From contig NW_005178987.1 in assembly GCF_000350225.1 (NCBI RefSeq), forward strand, positions 120,604-184,603: a stretch of 64,000 nt of DNA, written 5' to 3'. Below are positions 28,215 through 39,951 of this stretch, piece after piece. The notes beneath the pieces are model-generated. The model had not been told where the DNA came from. It searched no databases and saw only the letters and a program-made list of their open reading frames with translations. Positions within the stretch are counted from its first letter, which is position 1. Every line of letters begins with the position of its first letter. Origin of the DNA: Chondrus crispus (taxonomy: Eukaryota; Rhodophyta; Florideophyceae; Gigartinales; Gigartinaceae). Both the position numbers and the translations under genes were made by a program.

Positions 28215-30620
28215 GTGGAGAACCCGGAAGCCCTGCTGCGACTGCCACCGCGACCGGGCCGCACGCGAGCGTTCGCATCGGATGTTACGCCGGCCGTGTC
28301 GGCAGGCACTGAGAATCGCGTCCAAGGGATGGTCGACGCGATTCAGCCGCGCATCCAGGCCTGGGTCGAGGAGTTCTTCGCTACGGAACTCCCCCAGGTA
28401 GCGCGCGTATGCCTCGACCGAACGGTGCCCGCGCTCGTGGACGCGCACGTACGCAGCGCGATACCACCGCTTTTGGACGAACTTCTACCCGCTCAAGTCC
28501 AATGCGAGGTGGTGACCGCGCTCACCACTGTGGATGAAGAATCCCCGTCCGGCACGGCTCTAAAGGGAGCGATCAGCTCCGCCGTGGCCAATCGTCTGGC
28601 CACGACCTTCGCCGGAGCAGGAGTCGACGCACGCGAGCAGCGCGACTCAACCGCACCGGAACCTACGCTACCGCATGCTGAACCGATCGGCGCCGCACCC
28701 GGGATCGGTACAATGGCCCCTCACCCGGAGGGTAAGACCATTTACCTCCCACCAATTTATGGTGCTACAGGAGGGCCCACAGAAAATGGCCCTCCCGTAC
28801 TCGCCGATACGGCTGGCCCCCGCGGGACAGAAAACCGCCTGGGGCGCTTCGCGACAGGAAATCGACAGCCGTATCGGTCGAGCAGAAGAAGCGCACCCGG
28901 CGCTCAAGGCTACACCTCGGAGGGTACAGAAAACCCCTCCGAGGAAGAAGACACAAGACGTCGCCACAGGACGACGCGCAAGAACCGCGACGGACGCTAC
29001 GCGCGATACCGCGATGCCGGAGGGGTCGGTTACCCCTCCGACGATAACCGCGAAGGATGCTATACGCGATACCGCGATGCCGGAGGAGGTGGATACCCCT
29101 CCGATGACGAGGACACCGAGTCGGACGGATCGCGCAGAGGCGACCACAGAGGCCGCAATGCGCGCGACCGACGTCGGTTCCGGCGAGAAGACTCCGATCC
29201 GGAGGGCTACAGTAGCCCCGGCGGAGAAGGAGACCGCCATCGCAGGGGCAGAGACCGGCGGTCTGCCCCGAGGCGGGATCCGAAACGGTTGCCGGTGATC
29301 AGACCGCTGAACGACCTGTTCACCAAGGCCGTCGACTACCGCACGTATAGGCTGGAAAATCGCAGCGCGCGCTACGACGCGAGTACCGCGCGGCGAGTTA
29401 ACCGATATCGGAAGAAGTTGGACGTCCAGCTGAAAACCCACACATTCGGTGGTCAAGATCCAATCGCGGTGCTAGGATTTCTCGCGCGCTTCAAGATGGC
29501 CTGCGACCACAATGGGGTCAGCGAAGGCGCGGCCGTATGGTGTTTCCAGTTCTATGTGACTGGGCAGGCTCACGCCTTGCTCCAGTCCAGGCTAGACGGG
29601 AACACCATGGCGGTCGATGCGGAGCAGCGCGATATGCTCGAAACCTACGCGGAAGTTGTTAACTTTTTATTACGCACGTACGCGACTGACGAAGTTATTT
29701 CCGAAGCGGTCGGTGATGTCACCTCCTTCCGTCAGAGCTCTAATATGACGGAGGAGGTGTACAGTAACCAGTTGTGGGACAAGGCATTGCGCTGCGGAAC
29801 CGTATTTTCGGACAGGCGCTTGAAGTCCCTTTTCGTTGAGGGGCTTCTGCTAGTGACGTGCGCGCAGGTGCGGAATTATCTCGCGACGCATCCGGGCGTG
29901 GACTACCAAGCGGTGGCACGCTACGCGCAAGCAATAGGCGAGACGCACTGCTCGGCTCGAAGACAGGCGACCTCGCTCGCGTCGCCTCAAGCATCGTCCA
30001 ATTCGGTGAGAAGTTTTACGCGCAACGCGCGGACAAAGCCCGTGCTGTCCGTCGAGTCCCTGTCTGAACTCCCGACAGCGCGCGGAACCGAAACGGAGGA
30101 GATACTGGCGGTGATGGACCAGTCGGCGACGCCGAGCTCGCTTAGCTCGCCGCCGACTAGCTACCATCCGTCACCTGCCTCTTCCCCGGCGGGCGCACCG
30201 ATGGCGTCCGCCCAACATGGTGACGCGCGCGCATATCCGTACGGAAGGCCAGTACAGAACCAGCGGGTCCGGTTCTTCAACCAAGGATTACCTGGACCCC
30301 CGCCGTGTCGGTTCTGTCTGGACCTGACCCACCGACAGGAGCAATGTCCTGTGGTGGCGGATAGCGCGCTGCGTTCGAAGCTTTTGCAGGCCCGCGAGGC
30401 CAATTATCAAAAGCTTCGGATCCGTCAAGGTCTCCGCCCAGGTTCGCCGTTCGAGCGTCAACCGCCGACCGCGTGGCGAAATTCGCGTGCGCAGGCTCCC
30501 ACGGGCATCAACGTGGCCGAGCCGCGCGAGACCGTCCAATCGGAAGAACCCGCGTTACCGCTGACGGACGAGGGGCCCGAGGACCTTGGGTTGACGGGGG
30601 AAGCCGGGGAGGACGCGTAG
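28215..30620 (+). CDS. Chromovirus gag region
   Basis: The gag-like protein has an Arg-rich middle with repeated RYRDAGG..YPSDD units, a capsid-like region after about residue 400 and a zinc knuckle CRFCLDLTHRQEQC (C-x2-C-x4-H-x4-C) near residue 700. The family packages its RNA in particles made of this protein. It overlaps the pol frame, an arrangement these elements resolve by frameshifting or separate translation. Confidence 0.85.
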   Translation: MENPEALLRLPPRPGRTRAFASDVTPAVSAGTENRVQGMVDAIQPRIQAWVEEFFATELPQVARVCLDRTVPALVDAHVRSAIPPLLDELLPAQVQCEVVTALTTVDEESPSGTALKGAISSAVANRLATTFAGAGVDAREQRDSTAPEPTLPHAEPIGAAPGIGTMAPHPEGKTIYLPPIYGATGGPTENGPPVLADTAGPRGTENRLGRFATGNRQPYRSSRRSAPGAQGYTSEGTENPSEEEDTRRRHRTTRKNRDGRYARYRDAGGVGYPSDDNREGCYTRYRDAGGGGYPSDDEDTESDGSRRGDHRGRNARDRRRFRREDSDPEGYSSPGGEGDRHRRGRDRRSAPRRDPKRLPVIRPLNDLFTKAVDYRTYRLENRSARYDASTARRVNRYRKKLDVQLKTHTFGGQDPIAVLGFLARFKMACDHNGVSEGAAVWCFQFYVTGQAHALLQSRLDGNTMAVDAEQRDMLETYAEVVNFLLRTYATDEVISEAVGDVTSFRQSSNMTEEVYSNQLWDKALRCGTVFSDRRLKSLFVEGLLLVTCAQVRNYLATHPGVDYQAVARYAQAIGETHCSARRQATSLASPQASSNSVRSFTRNARTKPVLSVESLSELPTARGTETEEILAVMDQSATPSSLSSPPTSYHPSPASSPAGAPMASAQHGDARAYPYGRPVQNQRVRFFNQGLPGPPPCRFCLDLTHRQEQCPVVADSALRSKLLQAREANYQKLRIRQGLRPGSPFERQPPTAWRNSRAQAPTGINVAEPRETVQSEEPALPLTDEGPEDLGLTGEAGEDA

Positions 30621-33600
30621 AGGCGTCGACGATCCTCCCCGTGCCAAGCCTCAATAAACAAGGCACCCCGTCGACCGCTTCGGTACGCGCGCAATCGCAG
30701 AGCCGAACGGACGAAGTGGCAATTTGCTTCTTCAAGAAGCAAAATTACAAGGTCACCGCAACGGTCGGACAACGACGCGCGATGATGCGCGCCATGACGC
30801 CGGTTCTAGATTCGGGCGCCGGCCCGAATCTAATCCACCTACGCTGTGTGGCCGAACCGTGGCGCGATGCCATCCAGTCCGCGCGGAGCCCGCCGCTCAT
30901 CGACGCTTCGAATAGGTCGATGAAGGCCCTCGGCGAGCTCAAGCTGTACGTCCGGATTGGTGAGTTCGTCGCGCGCGTACCGTTCTTGGTCGTCACCAAC
31001 CTCGCGGTGGACTGTATCCTCGGAACCACGTTCCTGGATCGCCACGTGAAGGCGATCCTGCCACCGCAGAGGAAGGTGCTGTTCCATCATGCGCCGTCCG
31101 TAGCGCTGACGGGAGTCACACCCTCGAGGCACGACCGCAAGATGGCCTCGAGGGGACCGTCGCAGCAGCTCCCGCAGGAGGAAAATTCGGCCGACCGGAA
31201 GCGCGCGCAGTTCCAGACGAACGTACCGTCACGGAAAATTCGCGTGGTCAAGGGGGTGACGATACCCTCGATGACCCAAGCGATGGTACGCGTCGCAACA
31301 CCGGTTGGGGGGCTTTGCTTCCTGCAAAACCACCCCAAAACGGCGCATAAGAATTTATGCCTGATGGCCCAGGGGGTCATGGACCTCCTCCCGGGCGGGC
31401 CGTTTACGGTGCTCGTTAGCAACTTCGGAAGCCGCGCGGCCCACGTCCCCAAGCATACCGTTGTTGGTCTCGCGTTGCCTTCCCGCACACACATCCTGAC
31501 ACTTGGCGTGCCGGTCCCCGGAGAGGCCCACGCTAAGGAAGGGGGAAGGAACAAAAATAATTCCTCGACCGCTACGGAGGAACAGGCGCGACGCGAACAA
31601 CCAGTTACGGACGATGGCAGAAGAAAATCTTCCACCGCTACGGAAGGATACGCGCGTCGCAAAGAATCCGCTACGGACGAAGGCGGGATTAATTCCTCAC
31701 CCGCGGAAGAATGTGCGCGACGAGAAGGACCCGTTACGGACGATGGCAAAATTAAATCCACCACTGCTACGGGAGGAGGCGCGCGACGCGAAGAACCGGA
31801 AACGGACGACGCCCACAGTGGCAATCCCGCTAACGCGGATGAGCGGACCGATACGGACGCGGAGAAGACCCGCTCGTGGGAAGAAGACGACCATATTGGT
31901 GCAGAAGACAGTACCGTCCGGTCGGAAATTATGGACATGCTGTCCGAGTTCAAGGACATGTGGTCCGGCCACTTGGGTAAGATCGATGCTACGAAGCATC
32001 GCATCGAGCTGAAGCCCGGTGCGAAGCCGATCTACCAAGCACCCTACCGAGCCGGACCCATCGCGCGCGAGAAGGAGAAGAAGGAAATCGACCGCATGCT
32101 GCGCGCGGGAGTCATCGAACCGACATCGGCCGAGTGGGCGAGCCCCGTGGTCTTCGTCCCTAAAAAGGACGGGACCATGCGGTTCTGCGTGGACTATCGC
32201 AAGCTAAACGCCGTTACGGTTCGCGACTCCTACCCACTACCGCGCATGGACGAATGTATCGACTCGCTCGGCGATGCCACTGTCTTTACCACGCTAGACT
32301 GTAATAGCGGGTATTGGCAGGTGGAGATCGCCGAGGAGGACCGCGACAAAACTACGTTCGCGTCGCATTCGGGCCTCTACCGCTTCCTACGCATGCCGTT
32401 CGTTCTCAAAAACGCTCCCGCGACATTTCAACGAGCGGTCGACATCATCCTGTCCCGCGTGAAATGGGAGACCGCGCTGGTCTACCTCGATGACGTCATC
32501 GTCTACTCGCGAACCGCTACGGAACATATGGCACACATGCGCGAGGTACTACGGCTTCTACATACTGCGGGCGTGTCGCTAAAATTGGCAAAGTGCGCGT
32601 TTTTCGACACCTCCGTAACCTATCTCGGGCACGTCATTCGTCCGGGACGGTTGGAGGTGGAGCGACGCAACGTCATCGCGATCGAGCGCGCGCGCGCGCC
32701 TACGAACCAAACGGAACTGCGATCCTTTCTCGGGATGTGCAACGTGTACCGACGGTTTGTGCAAGGATTTGCGAGGATCGCCGCGCCGCTGAACAAGAAG
32801 ACCGGCAAGAATCAGCCCTACGAGTTCGAGATATTAACCGATACGGAATACGCGGCGTGTGAGGAATTGAAGCGGCGCCTCGTGTCGCCGCCAATCCTCG
32901 CCCTGCCCCGCTACGGAAGGAAATATACGCTGGACACCGACGCGTGCGGACACCAAGTGGGTTGCGCCCTTCTACAGGAGCAACCCGATGGAGGTACTCG
33001 ACCGATCGGATATTGGAGCCGTGCGTTGACCGACGCGGAGCGCAATTATACGACTACCGAAAAGGAATGCTTGGCCGTAGTGTGGGGCATCCTCAACCTA
33101 CGGCCTACCTATACGGAAGCGCGTTCAACCTCCGCACGGATCACGAGGCCCTACGCTGGGTCCTCAATTTAGCGGACAGTTCCGGTCGGCTCGCTCGCTG
33201 GCGCCTGCGCTTGGCGGAGTACGACTACGAGGTACAGTACCGCCCAGGCGCCAAGCACCAACTCGCGGACGGCGTATCGCGCTTACGTACCGATGGAGGA
33301 GACACCGAACCGGTCGATGATGAGGTCCCGTGCTTCGCGGTCCAGTACGGTGAGGGCAGCGAGGCCCTCCTGGACAATGTGCACTGGGACCCGCCGCAAG
33401 ACTGTCCGGACGGTTGTCACGCGCTCGCGATAACTCCCGAGGAATGCGACGCTGCGTCCATCTCGGTTGAGGAATTTCTACGCGAACAAGCTGAGGACGC
33501 CTTCTGTCGCTTCGCCGCGGAAACCGTCGGGACGCCGAACTCGAAGTTCGACATCGACCGTTACGGATTTCTCGTGAGGACGTCCCCGCTAGACGGAACC

Positions 33601-34983
33601 CTGCAGCGCGTGGTACCGGCTCGGTTGCGCCCCCGGGTACTGTACCTGGCACACCATCCGAGGTTGGCAGGTCACCCGGGAGCGACGCGTATGTACTACA
33701 CCCTTCGCAGGGAGTACTACTGGCCACACATGGCTAGCGACGCGTTTTCGACCGTACGGAATTGCACCTCGTGTGCTGCGACCCGCGGGACGCTTGTCAA
33801 GAACCAAAAGGATCTCAAGCTGTTCCCCGCGGCGGGCCCCTTGGAGTTTGTCGCGATGGACCTCCTGGAGCCCCTGCCCAAGACCGCGCACGGAAACCAA
33901 CACGTGTTGGTAATTACCGACCGGTTCTCCAAGCTAACGCGCAGTATCCCGTTCCGGACCACAACCGCTTTGGTTGTCGCAAACGCGTTTTTAGACCACT
34001 GGGTCTACGTTTACGGAGCGCCGCGCTACGTACTAACCGACAATGGCCCCCAGTTCGCTGCGAAATTCTTCGACGCGGTATGCGCCCACCTGGGGGTGCG
34101 GCATTATCTCACGACAGCCTACCACCCCCAGTCGAATGGGCAGACCGAACGGTTCAATCGCACGCTGGTGCAACGCCTCCGGCACTACGTGGAGGAGCAC
34201 CAGCGCGATTGGGACGACTACGTGCAGCCGCTGACCTTCGCGTACAATACGCAGGTCCACCGGTCGACGGAGACGACTCCGTTCGACCTGGTGTTAACGC
34301 GGCCACCGTCCAGTTTAATCCTCCCCGGTACTGTGCCGCAGGACGCAGGGACCCATCGAGAGGACCCGCGGACCCCGGTGCAGTACAAGCGCGCTACGCT
34401 GCGCAAGCTTCGCGACGCTCTCGACCGCGCTCGGACGAAATTAACCGCATCGCAAAAGCGGTACAAGGACGATTTTGACAAGAAGGTCCGCTTCCGTCCG
34501 GTTATTGTGGCGGGCAATTTTGTCTACGTCGATCGCCCGCCCCGCCCGTTGACAAGCGTCGAGCGCCGCACGCGTGCGCAAGGTACGGCCGGAACGGACG
34601 AGCTCTCTGTCAAACTACTACCGAAGACAGAGGGTCCGTTTCGCGTGCGCTCCGCTACGGACACCACGGTCCTCATCGAGCAGGACGGCGTGGAAAATCG
34701 CGTGAGCATCGACCGCGTTACGAAGATGCCGCGCGGGCCGGGGGATACCATCACCCCCGCCACATCAACCGAATCGGACGCACAAGCCGCAACGCCAAGA
34801 GCGGAGTACGTCGTTGACCGCATTGTCGGACACCGTACCACGCGCGGCGGGATCGACTACAAGGTCCGGTGGTATGGATATACCGCTTCGGACGACACCT
34901 ACGAGCCCGCCGATGGGCTTCCGCAGCCGTTTATTGACCGGTATTGGCGCTCGCGCCCACAAGGATCAAGCGTGCATGCGTAG
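30473..34983 (+). pseudogene. Chromovirus pol region (PR-RT-RH-INT-chromodomain)
   Basis: Visible in order are an aspartic protease motif (LDSGAGPNLIH), a linker with four degenerate ATEE.ARRE..TDDG-like repeats (about 31,560-31,810), reverse transcriptase with the YLDD box, RNase H, an HHCC zinc finger and D,D35E integrase core (ITDRFSK, LTDNGPQF), and a C-terminal chromodomain (VDRIVGHRTTRGG, then YKVRWYGY). Chromodomains of this class can direct integration to marked chromatin. The region is broken, with about one lesion. Confidence 0.9.
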
Positions 34984-36378
34984 CGCAAGTTTCGGCCGCC
35001 CTCGGTCGCACCGCTCGGACGCTCGCTCACGCAAAAGCCCCTGGGGAAAACAAGCCGCGCACGTGCTATGCAGCCCCGGAAGCCAGCCGCGTGTGACTGC
35101 GCACCGCGAGGCAGCTCGTACCGGATGGATCCCGCGCAATTGGATGCAGATGCTTCCAAAATTGGCCAACCCTCCGAGAGGGTGGTCCACAATCCGAAGT
35201 TCTCCCAAGCGTCCACGCGGATAGCTATCAGCCACGCCTGGCCGCACCGTTCGGATGATCGCGCTCGCACGCGCCTATGGAAAGGGAGAACCGTATCGGG
35301 AACCGGTACTTTGTATTGAGATGTATCGCGTTCGCCGGCTTTTTAATTTAGTCGCGATTTGGGCTACGTTTTTCCCTCCCACGCTGCGGGAAAAAATCGT
35401 AGCCCGTTTCTGACAACGGCATCGTACTCCTGGGAGCATTCTGCGTCCGGTAGTGTCGCCTCGGGAAAACCGCATTCGGACATATTTGGAAACCAAATCG
35501 GTTTCTCCGGTTTCTTACCGTTTCTTATCGTTTCTTTCAGTTTCTAATTCGGGCTGGTGGAAAGAGGGCGCTCCGTACGGTTTTTGGATCGGTGTTGGCG
35601 CAATAGAGGCTGCTACCGCAAGGGAGACGCGTGAAACTACCGTGTGGTGCCGTACTACGGCGGGTGCCCCGCTCGCGCCACTCTTGGGATGGCAAATGAA
35701 CGCAGATTCTTTACAAATTGGCCAGCCCTCCGGGAGGGTGGTTGACAAAGGAAATTACCTCGACCGTCCACACGGAGCTCGCGTCTCGCCCGTGTGCGGG
35801 GGGGCAGGGCACAGCCGTCCTTCGACCCTCGCCCGGCCCTCCAGAGGGCCGCGGCGAGCGCTGCGTTGCGTGCGCGCCATGCGGCTGTCGCTCGACCGAA
35901 TCGGACGAATCGACCGGCGCGAGCGCGGGCCCGGCCAACTCGGGGGCCGATCGCAGCTCTCCGCAGAGGCGACGTCGTAGTTGGGACGCGGGAGGCGCTT
36001 GCGCCGACGCCGGAGCCCCCGCAGGGCTCGACGGCGCACTGTACGGAGGCGCTGCAGCAGGACTCTCGCGGTCGACCGTTCTCGGATGCGGCAGGAGCCA
36101 CTGTAGGGGGATGCCGTCGCGGGAGGAGGAGGCAGCGCGCGCAGGAGAGTGAGGAGAGTGAGGAGAGTGAGTTGAGGGTTCGGCGGGCTTCGCGTGAAGG
36201 GAAGTGAAGGACACGCTTACCGAATCGGACGAGACAGCGGGCTTACAGAGCGCCCACTTAAAGAAAGCTAGGAGGCATGATCGTTCGCGCGCGCAGAGGA
36301 GAAGACAAACCGGAACGGAACTCCGTGGTCGGATGGGTGGTCGCTACGAGGACGTAGCGAAAGCTAAGGAAGGGGGTC
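34984..36378. other. Non-coding 3' region of the chromovirus
   Basis: About 1.4 kb between the end of pol and the right LTR. It holds two copies of a TTGGCCA.CCCTCC.GAGGGTGGT hairpin (about 35,160 and 35,717) and GC-rich sequence with open frames on both strands but no domain. Confidence 0.55.
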
Positions 36379-37046
36379 TGTAGTATAACGACGGACGCGC
36401 GCGCGGGGAGATTATTATCCGTGCGGCCGTGCACGGTGTACACGTGGGCGGGTGTGCCCACGTGTAGGGAGCGCGCTCGTGCCGAGTGGTCGTAATCTGG
36501 CGTACGTGTACAGTAGTGCACGTGTCGGCCAAGCGGTAGTTTGCTAGTATTACGCGTGTACGCTAGCACACGTGGCATCCGTGCGGTAGTCTGTAAGCAG
36601 CGCGTGTGTACAGTAGTACACACGTGTACCTGCAGCGTCCGCGCGGTAATTAGGAATTGAGGCGCTAGTTTTTTAATTGCGTACAGTACCTGGTACGCAC
36701 TAGGCGGCAGGTACTGTACACTGGGACAGGTGTCCGAGGCGTCCCTCTGAGGGGTTAAGACCTGACACCCGTCCCCACCAGTAAACTGGGGCAAGCTCGC
36801 CCCCGTCCCTTTTGCGCCTACGTACGTCCGTTTTCGGTTGTCTGTCGCGCGCGCTGGCTTCTAACCCGTTACCAGTCGCTCCCGTTCACGCACCACGGAG
36901 CGACTGCGTGTAACCGGCCAGTGAGCCACTCCGTTTTCGCGAGCTCGTCCGATCGGTTCAATTGGCGCGTCGCGTCCGCACCGCGTGCTCCCTCGCTAAA
37001 GCGTCCGCCTCTCACCCAACCCAGGGCGGAGAGGAGTTATCCCACA
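36379..37046 (+). repeat. Right LTR of the chromovirus
   Basis: 668 bp, same ends as the left LTR, differing by about a dozen bases. Confidence 0.95.
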
Positions 37047-37051
37047 CCTCA

Positions 37052-38525
37052 CTTCCGAAGGAAAAAAATCCTTTGGGTGAATTGTCCCATTGACCCATTG
37101 CCGATGGTAGCGTCGGTCCCTCTAGCATATGGACATCAGCTCAGCATACCTCCACGAAAAATTCCCCTAGACAAAACCAGTGTACATCAAGCAACACCCC
37201 CGCTTTGACGGGGCTCTCAAACATCCAGGCAAAGCGGGACTCCTCATACGCAATATATATGGCACACCGCAGGCAGCACGAATTTACCACGACGACCTGT
37301 CCAACCACCTGACCTCACACGGATACCAACGTACTCAGGCAGACCCCTGCCTCTTCTACAAAAAGTCCGACCAAGGTCTCATCCTCGTAGCCATTAACAT
37401 GGATGATTTCCTCTTAGCACCACCCGCCCAAACGCTGCAAGACGAGATCCACGCCCTCCTCACAGCTAAGTACAAAAACAAACGCCTTGGCTTTCCAGCA
37501 AAATACCTCAAATGGCACGTTCAACGACTCGAAAACGGCGCCATACACATATCCCAACCAAACGTTGCCCGAACTATACTCACCAAAACGGGCATGCTCT
37601 CCTCCAACGCAAAACGCACACCGCTACCACCCAAAGCGGCTTTCACATTCACAGAAGAGGATCCACTCCTGGACCCACAGCAATCATTCCTCTTTGGACA
37701 GACAATAGGTGATCTCCGCTACTTAGCAGACAGCACAAGACCCGACACACACCCCGCTGTTAGCATGCCCGCATCCGTCATTCACAAACCGGCACGCACG
37801 CACAAAAACCACCTTCACTGGCTACTGTGTTACCTAAGCGGTACAGAACACCACGGCATCGTGTTCAAGGCCAGCACACCGAACACCCATCCCAGCCTCC
37901 GCACATACAGCGACTCGGACTTCGCTAATGACCACGCACGCCCCTCCAGAACAGGAGTTGTACACATGTTCCACGACGCCCCCATAAGCTGGACTTCGGC
38001 ACGACAATCAGTAGTCGCCGACTCTACGTGTGAAGCCGAATATTTGGCAGCGACGGCGGCAACACAACAAGAACATTGGCTTCGCCGCCTCCTAGTCGGT
38101 GCGCACACGCCGGAAAACCCAACCAACCCCCCTTGACGTAGACAACAAGGCCGCGATCCTCGTCGCCCAAAACTCGGCTCCAACCAATCGCCGAAAATTC
38201 ATTGACATCAAACACCACCTCATACAGAACCACATACAAAGAGGAACGGTCAAGATTCAACACATACCATCCGAGGAAAACGAAGCCGACTACTTCACAA
38301 AACCCCTCGGACCCCAACGCACACAAAACCTCCTCAACAAACTCAGCCTCGTCGACCCAAAACCCTTATTGGCGAACCCGGGGACTGTCAGACCGCACAA
38401 TCACATTCGCCAATAGTCATTTTGTAGCTTCAGACCGCACAGGATAGTCTGTCCTGCAGGGAACAGACTTATAAGCAACAAGCGACGACGAGTAAACGAG
38501 GAGTTATCGGTCTCCTGTTCACACA
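37052..38525 (+). mobile_element. Ty1/copia remnant (3' part of pol plus LTR)
   Basis: The sequence encodes the C-terminal half of a copia reverse transcriptase (DPCLFYKK, INMDDFLLA) and RNase H (SDSDFANDHA, TCEAEYLAATAA, RRKFIDIKHH). It is a broken fossil with several lesions and lacks everything upstream. It is a different family from the copia element at 47,377-53,459. A probable 3' LTR of about 140 bp (38,386-38,525; TGTCAGACC...TTCACACA) follows a purine-containing tract. The chromovirus inserted just upstream of it, and its right end coincides exactly with the left edge of copy B. Confidence 0.8.
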
Positions 38526-38997
38526 TTTGTTATGTTTTTTGTATTATTGCTCCGAGCAACCTATTACTCTACAGTATTAGATCTTGGCGTACTGGCTGTT
38601 CCATGCAAATTTGTCATGGTGCTGTACTCTACTGTGAGGCGTAAGTACCATCTCTATCTTAAGTATAAATGTTGTCTCTGAATACGATGATGAATAAACC
38701 ATGATGACGACCCGCAATCGACACAGAAGAAGAGGAACTTGCAACCTCATACCATCTTTCATCTTCACTTTCAGCCAGCCCAGCCCATAACCCAAGTATT
38801 AACAACGTATTGGAGAACCGATTTTCCCGTCCAGTAGTGAGACATGAGGATTTGCAAAGATGCAGCGCTGACTTGAAGCGCAGGAATCGTCCAATGGGAA
38901 ATAGAATCATGCATTACCTTGGCAAATCGATGTTCAGTTAATATTTTTAGTTTTACTTTTTACAATATGTGCATGGACATGGGTAGAGGATTCCCAA

Positions 38998-39951
38998 TTA
39001 TTTGTCCGGATTGTTGCTCAGCACCGACAGAACTTGCAAACACAAGCTCAGGAGGTCAGTGTATAGCATTACAGCACCAGGGACCACATCATCAGGTCCA
39101 AGCTCTTCAATAAGCATATAGGCTGTGCGGAAGAGAGATAACGCAAAGCATGCCGTGGAACAAAGCACTGTTAGTACATGATTCAGCAAGAGACATGTTT
39201 CAACGGAGGTTCTCGAGGTATGACAAAGAGAAGTGGCACAGAAAGAAGCTAATACAGGGTTAAAAAACTTACTGTCGTATAGAATAAATAGAGTAAACAT
39301 AGTGCTCGTTGTGAAAAGGAAAGCGGTAGCAACTAAAGCAGTGCCTTCCCGGATGCACTCCATGGAACCATTTGCGATGGAGCACACGGCAACGAAAACG
39401 ACGAGGGCGTATGTTGCGGCTGCCGAGTACGCAAAATCCCAACGGCTCACTGCCGCATACACAGTGAAACCAGCAAAAGCAATCGTCGAGGTTGCCAACG
39501 ACTCGATGATGAGAAAGCCAAGTCCATTGTCTGCGTATGCGACGCAAATGCTTCCGAATAGGGTACTCTGGCACATCGTAAACGTGAAGAGGGGCACTAC
39601 GTTGTTGCCAGAGACCCAAACATTCATAAGCAAATGAACCAGTGAAGCAAACGAGACAATGGCTGAGGCCATGATCATAAAATGGTAGTACTTATCCATA
39701 AACGATCGGATCGGCTCGTAGTGCATGAAGAACGCACATATGCCCGTTGACACGAGGAACTGGAGTGAGAGCAGGGCGTAGATCTTTGAAAGAAAGTCCA
39801 GTCTGACTTTCGGCAAGGCGTCCGAAATGAAGATGGGGCCGCCTTGCTCCTCCAGGAACAGGGGGGAAATCTCCGAGAGGCACGGGAGCGAGCGGGTAGA
39901 AGGAGCGCCAAAGTCCATTGAGGCGTTGACAAAGCCGCGACCACGAGTCAT
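38998..39951 (-). CDS. BAX inhibitor-1/TMBIM family membrane protein, copy 2 (B)
   Basis: Exons 39951-39273 and 39122-38998 encode 267 residues. The intron, branch site and signature are the same as in the A copy. Only a few residues differ (for example Thr to Ala in the second membrane segment, Ile to Met shortly after), with no loss of frame. The intron again lacks in-frame stops. Two intact near-identical copies imply either a very recent duplication or selection for dosage. Confidence 0.87.
   Translation of the reverse strand: MTRGRGFVNASMDFGAPSTRSLPCLSEISPLFLEEQGGPIFISDALPKVRLDFLSKIYALLSLQFLVSTGICAFFMHYEPIRSFMDKYYHFMIMASAIVSFASLVHLLMNVWVSGNNVVPLFTFTMCQSTLFGSICVAYADNGLGFLIIESLATSTIAFAGFTVYAAVSRWDFAYSAAATYALVVFVAVCSIANGSMECIREGTALVATAFLFTTSTMFTLFILYDSKFFNPVLASFCATSLCHTSRTSVETCLLLNHVLTVLCSTACFALSLFRTAYMLIEELGPDDVVPGAVMLYTDLLSLCLQVLSVLSNNPDK

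Larger units (their letters stand above)
27338..37046 (+). mobile_element. Ty3/gypsy chromovirus LTR retrotransposon
   Basis: A 9,709-bp element has 668-bp LTRs (27,338-28,005 and 36,379-37,046), each TG...CA. A perfect 5-bp target duplication CCTCA lies at 27,333-27,337 and 37,047-37,051. A primer-binding site starting TGG lies two bases after the left LTR, and a purine tract AAGGAAGGGGG precedes the right LTR. The order gag, protease, reverse transcriptase, RNase H, integrase, chromodomain defines a chromovirus. The two LTRs differ at about a dozen positions by eye (near 2%), so the insertion is older than the copia element in copy B. The pol region carries about one break; otherwise the parts are complete. 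Confidence 0.95.
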
